Positions 1 to 6,176 of a stretch of 10,559 bases of DNA are shown one piece after another. The DNA lies in contig JAGODA010000090.1 in NCBI GenBank assembly GCA_017998475.1, positions 1 to 10,559 of the forward strand, given 5' to 3'. Numbering within the stretch: position 1 is the first letter of the stretch; each line of letters starts with the position of its first letter. The notes under the pieces are model-generated. The model was not told the DNA's origin and did not search any database. It saw only the letters and a program-made list of their open reading frames with translations. The DNA comes from Spirochaetota bacterium. Its GTDB lineage: Bacteria; Spirochaetota; UBA4802; UBA5368. The translations under genes were made by a program, and so were the position numbers.

Positions 1-2
1 AG

Positions 3-722
3 CTCGGGCTGATCATCATGGGAAGGAATCCCGTGGCCGTGGATCTCGTCGCTTCGCGCCTTCTGGGGTATGCGGTAAAGGACGTTCCCTATCTCAAAAG
101 GGCCATCGAGCGCGGATATACTCCGAAGCGCCTGGAGGACGTGCGTCTCGCGGGAGACATTACGAGCATGGCGGGACTCGCGGCGCAGGCGAAACGCCTG
201 ATGCCCTATGACGAGGAGTATTACCGCTGGCAGGACGTGCACCGTGAGTTCAGGCGACTGCAAACGCCGTTGCGCTTCTACCATGGCTATTCACGTATCG
301 ATGACAGGAGCAAATGCGAGTACGGCTGTCTGATGGGTCTAAAACTTTTCCTCAGTGTCTTCGAGATGTACGGCGGCACGGAGGCGTTTAAAACGGCAAA
401 GCCGAGCGTCCTCGTGATGGGAAAGGTTGACGAGGAGATCGACGCGCAGGGTAATGACGTATACCTTCTCGGCAGCTGCACCAGAGCCCGGGTAGTTAAC
501 GCGAAGAAAATCACAAAGATCGACAAATGCGTGATGACGACGAGTGACCTCAACCTTGGCATCGGGAACAGGCTGGGGATGAAATCGCCGTTTCTCGAGC
601 CTTCGTATCTGTTCAATTTCGTTTCCAACCTGATGGCCGCATCGGTTCGGAAGCATCTGAATCTGCGCTATCTGCAGGATATATCTCATTTCATTACCAA
701 AGACCTCGAAAAGCGGATATAG
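3..722 (+). CDS. DUF362 domain-containing protein, C-terminal part (5' end outside window)
   Basis: The reading frame is already open at the window edge, and the first ATG (18) falls inside the conserved DUF362 stretch NPVAVDLVASRLLGY, so the true start lies upstream and the gene is 5' truncated. DUF362 proteins are poorly characterised, often have cysteine clusters or ferredoxin-like segments, and occur widely in anaerobes. Counting from the ATG at 18, the visible part has the end of the DUF362 core (about residues 1-45) and then a C-terminal extension with Cys100 and Cys104 (CEYGC), Cys154 (LGSCTR) and Cys171. Many relatives end this extension in a GCPP motif; here the equivalent is KCVMTT, so one Cys is kept but the prolines are lost. 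The four cysteines could bind an Fe-S cluster (inference). The stop codon overlaps the Shine-Dalgarno of the next gene, which suggests co-translation with the CoA-transferase subunit. Biochemical role unknown. Confidence 0.8.
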   Translation, partial: LGLIIMGRNPVAVDLVASRLLGYAVKDVPYLKRAIERGYTPKRLEDVRLAGDITSMAGLAAQAKRLMPYDEEYYRWQDVHREFRRLQTPLRFYHGYSRIDDRSKCEYGCLMGLKLFLSVFEMYGGTEAFKTAKPSVLVMGKVDEEIDAQGNDVYLLGSCTRARVVNAKKITKIDKCVMTTSDLNLGIGNRLGMKSPFLEPSYLFNFVSNLMAASVRKHLNLRYLQDISHFITKDLEKRI

Positions 723-726
723 GAGG
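721..726 (+). promoter_or_regulatory. Shine-Dalgarno AGGAGG overlapping the DUF362 stop codon
   Basis: A perfect AGGAGG lies 8 nt before the ATG at 735 and shares two bases with the TAG stop (720-722) of the upstream gene. Ribosomes finishing DUF362 are therefore well placed to reinitiate on the CoA-transferase subunit, indicating one transcript and probable translational coupling. Confidence 0.75.
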
Positions 727-734
727 TTGTACCT

Positions 735-1535
735 ATGGATCTGCATCCCGACGACTATATAAAGCCTGAACTCATGGCGTGCTGCGGCGCGCGGGAAATC
801 AATGACGGTGATATCGTTATTGTGGGGACCGGCTTTCCGACGATGTCCGCGAACATCGCCAAATACACTCACGCCCCTGGCGCGACGATGCTTCAGGAGT
901 CCGGTGTGTACGATGCCCGTCCGACCCGCCCGGCTCTCTCGGTGGGAGATCCGTGCCTCAATCCGGGGGCCGCGATGATCGGCGGCCTTGTGGAGGTGAT
1001 GGGCATGTTCCTCCAGGGCGGCTGGATCGATGTGGGCTTTCTTTCGGGAAGCCAGGTGGACAAATTCGGCAACATCAACACCACCGCGATCGGTGATTAC
1101 AATAAGCCCAAAAGCCGGCTGCCGGGCTCGGGCGGGGCGAATCCCATAGGCGCGCTGGCGAAGCATGTGCTCATCATCGCGCTGCACGACACGCGCAGCC
1201 TCGCCGAGCGCGTGGACTTCGTCACCACGCCCGGTTACCTCGACGGCCCCGGCGCGCGCGAGAGATGGGGCCTTCCCCCGGGGACCGGGCCGAAGGTGAT
1301 CATTACCAACAAGGCCGTACTGCGCTTCGATGAGTCGACGAAGGAGGCGTACCTGGCGAGCTATCACCCCGACACCTCGGTCGACGAGGTCGTGAAACTC
1401 ACGCCGTGGAAGCTCAACGTGGCCGACGATGTGCGCGAGACCGAACCGCCGCGGGCGGAGGAGCTGAAGGCCCTTCGCGAGGTGCTCGATCCGTTCAGGA
1501 TGATCAAGATATACGAAAAGCGCGGATACGTCTGA
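735..1535 (+). CDS. CoA-transferase beta subunit (glutaconate CoA-transferase subunit B-like)
   Basis: This 266-residue protein matches the beta subunit of family I CoA-transferases along its length, close in size to Acidaminococcus GctB. These enzymes move CoA from a donor thioester such as acetyl-CoA to a carboxylate through a glutamyl-CoA intermediate, working as alpha/beta hetero-oligomers in the cytoplasm. Visible hallmarks are the glycine loop VGTGFP (30-35), the catalytic-type QESG with Glu55 (equivalent to GctB Glu54), GSQVDKFGNINTTAIGDY (about 105-122), GSGGAN (131-136) and TTPGYLDGPGARERWGLP. IpdB-type ring-opening hydrolases lack this Glu, so true CoA transfer is the better reading. 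The start is set by AGGAGG 8 nt upstream. Oddly, no alpha subunit is adjacent: DUF362 lies upstream and a 307-nt gap downstream. The partner may lie left of the window. Substrate not determinable. Confidence 0.88.
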   Translation: MDLHPDDYIKPELMACCGAREINDGDIVIVGTGFPTMSANIAKYTHAPGATMLQESGVYDARPTRPALSVGDPCLNPGAAMIGGLVEVMGMFLQGGWIDVGFLSGSQVDKFGNINTTAIGDYNKPKSRLPGSGGANPIGALAKHVLIIALHDTRSLAERVDFVTTPGYLDGPGARERWGLPPGTGPKVIITNKAVLRFDESTKEAYLASYHPDTSVDEVVKLTPWKLNVADDVRETEPPRAEELKALREVLDPFRMIKIYEKRGYV

Positions 1536-1574
1536 TGCGTTCGTACGCTCGACGTGTCGCGGAACTTTAAAAAT

Positions 1575-1612
1575 GCCATCGCGAGGAGGCCGCGGGCCGA
1601 CGTGGCGATATT
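1575..1612 (+). repeat. Palindromic dispersed-type repeat, copy A
   Basis: The segment begins GCCATCGCGAGGAG and ends CGACGTGGCGATATT. It has outer arms ATCGC (1578-1582) and GCGAT (1605-1609) and an inner GGCC/GGCC palindrome (1588-1598). It resembles the widespread bacterial element of the form TCATTGCGAGGAG...CGACGTGGCAATCTC, with some decay. It is the same element as copy B, on the opposite strand. Such REP/MITE-like palindromes usually sit between transcription units. Family assignment is from memory of the consensus. Confidence 0.5.
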
Positions 1613-1653
1613 AAAAAGCGACAAGGTACGGGTAAAAAAACCGGATTCTGTTT

Positions 1654-1693
1654 GAGATTGCCACGCCCCGATACGGCCGGGGATCGCAATGAC
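1654..1693 (-). repeat. Palindromic dispersed-type repeat, copy B (inverted)
   Basis: The segment begins GAGATTGCCACG and ends ATCGCAATGAC, so read on the minus strand it gives GTCATTGCGA...CGTGGCAATCTC, the common form of this element. Outer arms ATTGC (1657-1661) and GCAAT (1686-1690) pair. An inner stem CCCCG (1666-1670) pairs with CGGGG (1678-1682) around a 7-nt loop. It is closer to the usual consensus than copy A and lies 41 nt from it. Confidence 0.6.
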
Positions 1694-1730
1694 ACTCAGT
1701 AAAGCAACAACTCTGCCATTGAAAGTGCCG

Positions 1731-1770
1731 GTCCGCGGAGAGAAAAGGTTCTTCCCCGCCTCCGGCGGAC
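1731..1770 (+). other. Imperfect hairpin in the leader of the MmgE/PrpD gene
   Basis: GTCCGC (1731-1736) pairs with GCGGAC (1765-1770) and GGAG (1737-1740) with CTCC (1760-1763), giving a ten-pair stem with one bulged G (1764) around a purine-rich then pyrimidine-rich loop. It lies about 70 nt before the start codon and is not followed by a T run, so it is not a normal intrinsic terminator. It may be 5' leader structure or a decayed palindromic repeat. Confidence 0.4.
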
Positions 1771-1831
1771 GAGAAAGAGATCATACGGGGAAAGCCGGTT
1801 CGTTTACGGTATACATACAAAATGCTTAACC

Positions 1832-1840
1832 GGGAGGTGG
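1832..1840 (+). promoter_or_regulatory. Shine-Dalgarno GGGAGGTGG deciding the start at 1843
   Basis: GGAGG at 1833-1837 is 5 nt before the ATG at 1843. An in-frame ATG at 1822 lies upstream of this signal and has no Shine-Dalgarno of its own, so the shorter product beginning MDHTRK is preferred. Confidence 0.75.
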
Positions 1841-1842
1841 AT

Positions 1843-3210
1843 ATGGACCATACCAGGAAACTCGCGCGATTCTGCTCGGACCTTTCGTTCGACTCGCTGC
1901 CGCGCGAGGTGATACACAAGGCCAAGCTCTGCGTGCTCGACTACATCGCGAACATCTACGGCTCGCTGGAACTGGACGCCGTCAGGGCGGTTGTGGAGTA
2001 CGTGGAATCGCTCGGCGGGCCGAAGGCCGCGACCGCGCTCGGCTGCGGTTTCAAGACCGGGTTGCAGAATGCGGCCTTCATAAACGGCACCACGGCGGAG
2101 GCCATAGAGGCGCAGGACGGTCTTCGCTTCGGGGGGAACCATCCGGTGTCGGCGGTGCTGCCGGTCGCGTTCGCGCTTGCCGAATCGCTCAAGAGCGACG
2201 GCAGGACGCTCATCGAGGCCGTGGTGGCGGGATACGAGGCGGCCGACCGGCCCGCCGCGGCCATGCATCCCTGGCACACGCTGTCGGGCTTCCTGCCCAC
2301 CGGCACCTGCGGCACCTTCGGCGCTGCCGCGGCGGCGGCGAGACTCATGGGGCTGGACGAGGCGGGCATGCTGAACGCGCTGGGAAACGCCGGGTACGTG
2401 CTCCCGCTCTCCATGGCCGAACAGCTGATGGGCGGCTATACGATAAAGATCGTGCAGGGAGGACAGGCCGCCAGCGCAGGAATAATGGCCGCGGGCCTCG
2501 CCTCGAAGGGCATTACGGGCTGTCCCGAGGTGCTGGAGGGCTCGGCGCTCAAGGGCGGCTTCACGCAGATAACGGTGAAGGCCGAACCGAAGCTCGAGCG
2601 CCTCTCCGACGGGCTGGGCGAGCACTATTCCATCATGGACATCTATTTCAAGCCATATACCGCGTGCAGGCATACGCACGGCGCGGCGCAGGCGGCCCTG
2701 GAGCTCGTCAGGGAGCATGTGTTCAAGGCGGGCGACGTGGATTCGGTCGCGGTGCATACCTACGGGATCGCCGAGCTCGCGGTGGGGAAGGGAGTACCCG
2801 AGGGAGGGAGCTTCGTTTCGGCGCAGTTTTCCATCCCCTATGTCGTGGCCGCCTGCATACTTGACGGCGACCTGGGGCCCGGACAGCTCACCGAGCGCAG
2901 GATCGCCGACGGCGCGGTGCTCGATCTGGCGAAGCGTGTCAGCATAAAAACGGACGAGGAGCTCAACAGGGCGTATCCGGAAAAAACCTCGAGCCGGGTG
3001 GAAATCGCGCTGAAGGACGGGAGAACGCTCGTCAGGCAGACGGACATCCCCAAGGGAGATCCGCGCGATCCGATGGAGGCGGACGACCTGGCGGTCAAGC
3101 TGCACCGCTTCGCCGGGAAGCGCGAAGCCGCGAAACTGGACAGGATCATCGATATGGTGATGGAAATAGAGAAGCTCCGCGACATAAAGGGGCTCGCGCG
3201 AATCATTTAG
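1843..3210 (+). CDS. MmgE/PrpD family protein
   Basis: A 455-residue member of the MmgE/PrpD fold, which includes 2-methylcitrate dehydratase, cis-aconitate decarboxylase and epimerases/isomerases of carboxylic acids; all act on small polycarboxylates or related compounds in the cytoplasm. Family marks in order: an N-terminal helical domain, AAFINGT (77-83), DGLRFGGNHP (92-101), PTGTCGTFGAAAAAARLMGL (152-171), the lysine segment IKIVQGGQAA (201-210), FKPYTACRHTH (269-279) and the lid-domain region SAQFSIPYVVAACILDGDL (326-344). Length is normal. His100, Lys202, Lys270 and Tyr272 are kept. Two commonly conserved histidines are replaced: the usual NGTxxH has Glu86, and the usual GxHPTGT has Leu151. 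The reaction may therefore differ from typical dehydratases. The next gene, an acyl-CoA dehydrogenase, starts 30 nt on. Substrate unknown; family assignment firm. Confidence 0.9.
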   Translation: MDHTRKLARFCSDLSFDSLPREVIHKAKLCVLDYIANIYGSLELDAVRAVVEYVESLGGPKAATALGCGFKTGLQNAAFINGTTAEAIEAQDGLRFGGNHPVSAVLPVAFALAESLKSDGRTLIEAVVAGYEAADRPAAAMHPWHTLSGFLPTGTCGTFGAAAAAARLMGLDEAGMLNALGNAGYVLPLSMAEQLMGGYTIKIVQGGQAASAGIMAAGLASKGITGCPEVLEGSALKGGFTQITVKAEPKLERLSDGLGEHYSIMDIYFKPYTACRHTHGAAQAALELVREHVFKAGDVDSVAVHTYGIAELAVGKGVPEGGSFVSAQFSIPYVVAACILDGDLGPGQLTERRIADGAVLDLAKRVSIKTDEELNRAYPEKTSSRVEIALKDGRTLVRQTDIPKGDPRDPMEADDLAVKLHRFAGKREAAKLDRIIDMVMEIEKLRDIKGLARII

Positions 3211-3240
3211 CGGAAACTTACGGCAGAGACAGGAGATGGC

Positions 3241-4401
3241 ATGGATTTCACGTTAAGCGAAGAACAGAAGATGCTGGTGGAAACGCTCCGCACGATGGGG
3301 GAGCGGGAGAATTTCAGGGAGCTCGCCAAAAAGATCGACGAGACGTGCGAGTTCCCCTTCGAGCTGATGGACCGTTACGCGGAGATGGGGCTTCTGGGCA
3401 TGACCCTCTCGCCCGAATACGGAGGCGGCGGACAGCCGGCGGTGAACGCGATCCTGGCGGTCGAGGAGCTGGCCAAGTTCAGCCCCATGATCGCCGCTCC
3501 GGTGTTCGAGTCGAACGTGGGGCCGGTCCGGGTGATCGATCTCTTCGGAACCGAGGAACAGAAGAAGCGGGTGCTTCCCGGGGTGTGTACGGGGAAACTG
3601 AGCGTCTCGGTGTGCATGACCGAGCCGGAGGTCGGCTCCGACCTCACCTCGCTCAGCACGAAGGCGGTCGAGGACGGAGATTCGTATATACTCAATGGAA
3701 GAAAGGCCTTTATCACGGGCGGCGGGCACGCAAGCCATTACATGGTCTACACGCGTTTCGGCGACGCGAAGGGGTACAAGGCCATAGGAGGGCTGCTGGT
3801 CGAGAAGGGGATGCCGGGCTTCACCTTCGGGAAGCAGGAACGTTACATGGGCCTGCACGGCATGCCCTCGTGCGACCTCTTTTTCGACGACGTCCGCGTG
3901 CCGAAGGCGAACCTGGTGGTTCCGCCCGGCGACTTCGGCAAGCTCATGTGGACCTTCGACATCGAGCGCTGCGGGAACGCCGCCATGTGCCTGGGTGTGG
4001 CCGGAGGCGCGCTCAACGAGGCGAAAGCATACGCCATGGAGCGCAACGCCTTCGGGCGGCCCATCTGCGAGTTCCAGGCGGTGCAGTTCCTTGTGGTGGA
4101 CATGGCCACCAAACTCGACGCGGCGCGCCTCCTGGTGTACCGGGCGGCGAGCGGCGCCGGGCAGGGACTGCCCTCGATCTACGAGGCCTCGATGGCCAAG
4201 GCGTACGCGAACGAGATGGTGGTGGAAGTGACCGACAAGGCCATGCAGGTCTTCGGCGGTTACGGTTACAGCAGCGAGTTTCCGGTCGAGCGAATGTATC
4301 GCGACGCCAAGGCATGGGGCGTGGCCGGCGGGACGCTTCAGATGCTGAAAATAGGCGTGGCGGGCATGATCTTCGGGAGAAGGTTCGACCAGCGTAAATA
4401 A
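3241..4401 (+). CDS. Acyl-CoA dehydrogenase with IVD-type catalytic Glu position
   Basis: A 386-residue FAD-dependent acyl-CoA dehydrogenase of normal length, expected to oxidise an acyl-CoA to the 2,3-enoyl-CoA and pass electrons to electron-transferring flavoprotein. Marks: MDFTLSEEQKML at the N-terminus; first signature VCMTEPEVGSDLTSLSTKA (124-142); the NGRKAFITGG strand (152-161); NAFGRPICEFQAVQF (269-283); second signature QVFGGYGYSSEFPVERMYRD (336-355). The usual catalytic Glu of the xYEGTxQ motif is missing: RDAKAWGVAGGT puts Gly363 there. Instead FDIER (239-243) places Glu242 where isovaleryl-CoA dehydrogenase carries its relocated base. That suggests a branched or otherwise unusual acyl-CoA substrate (inference). 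The start is supported by AGGAGA at 3231-3236. No ETF genes are in the window. Confidence 0.93.
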   Translation: MDFTLSEEQKMLVETLRTMGERENFRELAKKIDETCEFPFELMDRYAEMGLLGMTLSPEYGGGGQPAVNAILAVEELAKFSPMIAAPVFESNVGPVRVIDLFGTEEQKKRVLPGVCTGKLSVSVCMTEPEVGSDLTSLSTKAVEDGDSYILNGRKAFITGGGHASHYMVYTRFGDAKGYKAIGGLLVEKGMPGFTFGKQERYMGLHGMPSCDLFFDDVRVPKANLVVPPGDFGKLMWTFDIERCGNAAMCLGVAGGALNEAKAYAMERNAFGRPICEFQAVQFLVVDMATKLDAARLLVYRAASGAGQGLPSIYEASMAKAYANEMVVEVTDKAMQVFGGYGYSSEFPVERMYRDAKAWGVAGGTLQMLKIGVAGMIFGRRFDQRK

Positions 4402-4415
4402 GGGCGGACCCGCCC
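4402..4415 (+). other. Short GC hairpin directly after the acyl-CoA dehydrogenase stop
   Basis: GGGCG (4402-4406) pairs with CGCCC (4411-4415) around a GACC loop, starting on the base after the stop codon. There is no T run, so termination is unlikely; it could slow 3' decay of the upstream message. A stem this short can arise by chance in GC-rich DNA. Confidence 0.3.
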
Positions 4416-4446
4416 GCCGAGAAAATGATTCCGGAGGAGGGGAGCG

Positions 4447-5556
4447 ATGAAAGCGAAGAAGACGATACTATTCATCCTTGTTCCGATTCTGCTGATCGCG
4501 CTGTTCGCGGTCAAGACGCTGTGGAACGCCGGGCAGTTCAAACGCATCGAGCCGTTCTCACTGTATCGCTGTGTGCCCGTACAGGGCTTTCCCGGTCCCG
4601 AGGACGTGGTGATCGACCGCGAGACGGGAATGGCGCTCATCTCCTATACCGACCGGCGTGCCGCGATGGCGGGAACCGGACACAATGCCGGAATACTCGC
4701 CTATTCGCTCACTACTCCCGGGGCGAAGCCCGTCCGCGTGCAGACCGATTTCAAGGGGGCCTTTACGCCCCACGGCATCCATCTGTACACCGCTCCCGAC
4801 GGCACCAGGCTTCTCTTCGCCGTCAATATGGGGATGGACAGCCACTTCTTCGAGTCGACGGGCTCGAGTACCGTCGAAATTTTCGTCTATCGCGGAGGGA
4901 GGCTGTATCACCGCGAGACCGTCGCGGGCGCGGAACTTTCCAGTCCGAACGATATCCTGGCCGTGGGTCCCCGGCAGTTTTATGTCAGCATTGACCACGG
5001 GGCGAGCTCGGTGATGGGGAAGAAGCTTGAGAACTACCTGCAGCTTCCGATCTCGTATGTGCTGTATTATGACGGAAAGGGGTTCCGCAAAGCGGCCGGC
5101 GGGATCGCCTACGCAAACGGCATCGCGATCAGTCCCGACGGAGCGACGCTGTACGTGGGGGCGACAGTCGGGCGGAAGGTCCACGTGTACGCGCGCGATA
5201 CCGGAACGGGTGAGCTCACCGGGAAGGGGAGCGTGCCGGTGGGAACCGGCGTCGACAACCTGGACGTTGACGAGCGCGGCGTGATCTGGGCCGGATGCCA
5301 CGCGAAACTCCTTTCGTTCGTGGCGCACTCCAAGGACCCGGCGAAACATTCGCCCTCGGAGGTCGTGCGCATTCGGCCGCTCGAGAAGGGCGGATACACG
5401 GTGAGCACGGTCTACCTGAACGACGGCGAGGAACTCTCGGGTTCGAGCGCGGCCGCCGCATGGAAGGGCCGGATGCTCGTAGGCGCCGTGTACGATGAGC
5501 GTTTCCTCGATTGCGCTCTTGCACCCGGGAAAACGCCCGACGACGCGGAACGATGA
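4447..5556 (+). CDS. Paraoxonase (PON)/arylesterase-family lactonase, membrane-anchored
   Basis: A 369-residue six-bladed beta-propeller protein of the PON/arylesterase family, calcium-dependent lactonases and arylesterases. Residues 5-22 form a hydrophobic N-terminal segment after MKAKK, fitting a retained signal anchor with the catalytic domain outside the cytoplasm. Equivalents of the animal PON1 calcium ligands are all visible: Glu52-Asp53 (PEDVVID), Asn168-Asp169 (SPNDILAVG), Asn224 (YANGIAISPDG) and Asp270-Asn271 (VDNLDVD). The His115 equivalent is His109 (PHGIHLY). The second His of the dyad is less clear: Met128 follows Asn127, and His133 lies nearby after a small insertion. Cys42 and Cys356 match the PON1 disulfide pair Cys42-Cys353, and Cys284 (WAGCH) also matches. 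A purine-rich GGAGGAGGGGAG precedes the ATG. SMP-30/gluconolactonase is the nearest alternative, but the PON motifs are specific. Native substrate unknown. Confidence 0.88.
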   Translation: MKAKKTILFILVPILLIALFAVKTLWNAGQFKRIEPFSLYRCVPVQGFPGPEDVVIDRETGMALISYTDRRAAMAGTGHNAGILAYSLTTPGAKPVRVQTDFKGAFTPHGIHLYTAPDGTRLLFAVNMGMDSHFFESTGSSTVEIFVYRGGRLYHRETVAGAELSSPNDILAVGPRQFYVSIDHGASSVMGKKLENYLQLPISYVLYYDGKGFRKAAGGIAYANGIAISPDGATLYVGATVGRKVHVYARDTGTGELTGKGSVPVGTGVDNLDVDERGVIWAGCHAKLLSFVAHSKDPAKHSPSEVVRIRPLEKGGYTVSTVYLNDGEELSGSSAAAAWKGRMLVGAVYDERFLDCALAPGKTPDDAER

Positions 5557-5580
5557 AGATTGACGCTCGATCGTACGGTA

Positions 5581-5613
5581 CGCGGAAGCGCCGCCGCATC
5601 GCGGCCTTCCGCG
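5581..5613 (+). other. Strong intercistronic hairpin before the SCP2-like gene
   Basis: CGCGGAAG (5581-5588) pairs perfectly with CTTCCGCG (5606-5613), and GCCGC (5590-5594) with GCGGC (5601-5605), with a single bulged C (5589) and a six-base loop: 13 pairs in all. It lies between the PON-like stop and the SCP2 start and has no following T run. It may stabilise the upstream message, act as an RNA processing site or be a decayed palindromic repeat. Confidence 0.55.
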
Positions 5614-5631
5614 CCGACCACACATACCGAT

Positions 5632-5637
5632 AAGGAG
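5632..5637 (+). promoter_or_regulatory. Shine-Dalgarno AAGGAG deciding the start at 5644
   Basis: AAGGAG lies 6 nt before the ATG at 5644. An in-frame ATG at 5560 has no such signal, and its 28-codon extension would run through the hairpin at 5581-5613, so the shorter start is chosen. Confidence 0.8.
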
Positions 5638-5643
5638 AATTAC

Positions 5644-6081
5644 ATGAGCCAGTACTACAAGGACGCGGACGATCTGTATGCGATATACGGTTATTTTCTG
5701 GACCGGGTGCTGCAGGACCCGAAGATCGGCACCAAGATGTCCAAGGCGGGCATCGTCATCAAATTCATGTACACCGATCCCGACGCCGAGATCACGATCG
5801 ATCTGAAGAACCCGCCGCAGAAAGAGGGATATTACGGAACATTTCACCTGGGGCCCTGCGGGCTCGAGGCCGACGTGTGGTCCAGGCAGCCGGCGGACCA
5901 TTCACACCGCTTCTGGCACGGACTGGAAAACCCCATCGCTGGAATAACCAAGGGAATCATCAAACAGGGCGGCAAGGTGACCGCCATGCTGAAACTGCTT
6001 CCGGTCATCAAGCCGGCCTTTCACATGTTCCCGATAGCCCTGCAGGAAATGGGCCGGCAGGACCTTATCGTCAAGAAGTGA
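5644..6081 (+). CDS. SCP2 sterol-binding domain protein
   Basis: A 145-residue single-domain protein resembling the SCP-2 sterol-carrier fold, which binds lipids or fatty acyl-CoAs in a hydrophobic tunnel and acts as a carrier rather than a catalyst. Features seen: an N-terminal helix with aromatics (LYAIYGYFLDRVL, 11-23), the strand pair VIKFMYTDPDAEITIDL (38-54), GPCGLEADVWS (70-80) and a typical C-terminal half, HRFWHGLENPIAGITKGIIK (88-107), KVTAMLKLLPVIKPAF (111-126). No signal peptide or membrane segment is seen, so it is probably cytoplasmic. It lies between a lactonase and a transporter in a CoA-ester gene cluster, which suits presenting a hydrophobic intermediate to enzymes (inference). 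The fold is assigned from pattern, and specific ligand residues cannot be named. Confidence 0.75.
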   Translation: MSQYYKDADDLYAIYGYFLDRVLQDPKIGTKMSKAGIVIKFMYTDPDAEITIDLKNPPQKEGYYGTFHLGPCGLEADVWSRQPADHSHRFWHGLENPIAGITKGIIKQGGKVTAMLKLLPVIKPAFHMFPIALQEMGRQDLIVKK

Positions 6082-6108
6082 TCGCCATATCGTCCCGGCG
6101 ACGCACCG

Positions 6109-6140
6109 GCTTTCCGCCGCGCCGGGCCGGAAGGCGGAGC
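6109..6140 (+). other. Imperfect hairpin between SCP2-like gene and MFS transporter
   Basis: GCT (6109-6111) and CCGCC (6114-6118) pair with GGCGG (6133-6137) and AGC (6138-6140), with a two-base TT bulge; the loop itself holds further GC palindromes and a competing TTCCG/CGGAA pairing. There is no T run. The 95-nt gap otherwise shows only the AAGGAGG at 6163-6169 ahead of the transporter. Confidence 0.4.
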
Positions 6141-6176
6141 ATACATATACAGACAATGGGATAAGGAGGGCTGGCA

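Larger units (their letters stand above)
1536..1842. other. 307-nt intergenic region with palindromic elements
   Basis: This is the only gap of this size in the window. It holds two diverged palindromic repeats in opposite orientation (1575-1612 and 1654-1693), a further imperfect hairpin (1731-1770) and the Shine-Dalgarno of the MmgE/PrpD gene. It probably separates two transcription units, but I find no convincing -35/-10 pair or classic hairpin-plus-T-run terminator. I see no gene: the short open frames here lack a ribosome binding site and recognisable content. Confidence 0.6.

Noticed and set aside
1719..1815. Promoter before MmgE/PrpD using TTGAAA (1719) or TATACA (1810)
   Set aside because: Neither hexamer has a partner at acceptable spacing, so no promoter can be supported.
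1822..1842. ATG at 1822 as the start of the MmgE/PrpD protein
   Set aside because: It precedes the Shine-Dalgarno, which sits 5 nt before the ATG at 1843; the extra seven residues are not expected in the family.
1804..3105. A 433-codon open frame on the minus strand
   Set aside because: It is antisense to the MmgE/PrpD gene, shows no ribosome site or family motif, and its composition mirrors the sense codons.
4402..4446. Intrinsic terminator after the acyl-CoA dehydrogenase
   Set aside because: The hairpin is only five pairs and no T run follows; the next gene starts with its own strong ribosome site.
5560..5643. Longer N-terminus for the SCP2-like protein from the ATG at 5560
   Set aside because: There is no ribosome site, the extension is low-complexity and overlaps a strong hairpin, and AAGGAG marks 5644.
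4558..5901. A 447-codon open frame on the minus strand
   Set aside because: It lies opposite the PON-like and SCP2-like genes and across their gap, both of which have strong family motifs. Its product is Arg/His/Gly-rich without recognisable domains, typical of antisense frames in GC-rich genes.
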